Shown here: positions 5,956-5,968 of the stretch, piece after piece
How positions within the stretch are numbered: position 1 is the stretch's first letter
How the letters are laid out: every line of letters starts with the position of its first letter
From: Lachnospiraceae bacterium UBA3772
Lineage (GTDB): Bacteria > Bacillota > Clostridia > Lachnospirales > Lachnospiraceae
DNA length: 5,968 nt
Direction: 5' to 3'
Assembly: GCA_002371025.1 (NCBI GenBank)
Contig: DFFQ01000101.1
Location: forward strand, 1-5,968
Position numbers and translations under genes: made by a program
Notes under the pieces: model-generated
Databases searched by the model: none
What the model saw: the letters and a program-made list of their open reading frames with translations, nothing else
What the model was told of the DNA's origin: nothing

Positions 5956-5968
5956 ATTTAATAACATG

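Overview
The window reads as a low-GC Gram-positive chromosome, most likely a member of the Lachnospiraceae (Clostridia; Butyrivibrio/Pseudobutyrivibrio or a relative). The grounds are the AT-rich coding sequence with AGA/ATA-rich codon use, GGAG-type ribosome binding sites, a Rho factor with a long low-complexity N-terminal insertion, and the gene order rho - rpmE - DUF1385 - prmC - prfA, which is familiar from that family. This assignment rests on pattern and memory; no search was run.

Layout. Positions 1-1554 hold the 3' part of rho, whose frame is open through the left edge. A strong promoter (about 1563-1591) and a well-folded leader precede rpmE (1676-1876), which ends at an intrinsic terminator (1886-1921). 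A second unit follows: a weaker promoter, a leader in which the ribosome binding site can pair with an upstream C-rich segment, then a DUF1385 membrane protein gene, prmC and prfA. These three genes are separated by 24 and 12 bases and end at a strong terminator (4968-5021). A 150-base stretch carrying degenerate 36-base tandem repeats leads into a gene for a small membrane protein with an N-terminal zinc ribbon (5172-5819). The last 150 bases contain a near-consensus promoter, a stem-loop and a boxA-like antitermination element, so a ribosomal RNA operon probably begins just beyond the right edge.

How the genes work together. The window is mostly core translation and transcription machinery. 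PrmC methylates the glutamine of the GGQ motif in release factor 1, which is encoded directly after it. L31 is a ribosomal protein of the large subunit. Rho terminates untranslated transcripts, and boxA leaders protect rRNA transcripts from Rho. The DUF1385 protein has no function I can assign from the sequence. No mobile element, CRISPR array, tRNA or defence system is visible. The least ordinary parts are the leader RNAs, the Rho insertion, the 36-base repeats and the zinc-ribbon membrane protein; I do not see a clearly new multi-gene system.
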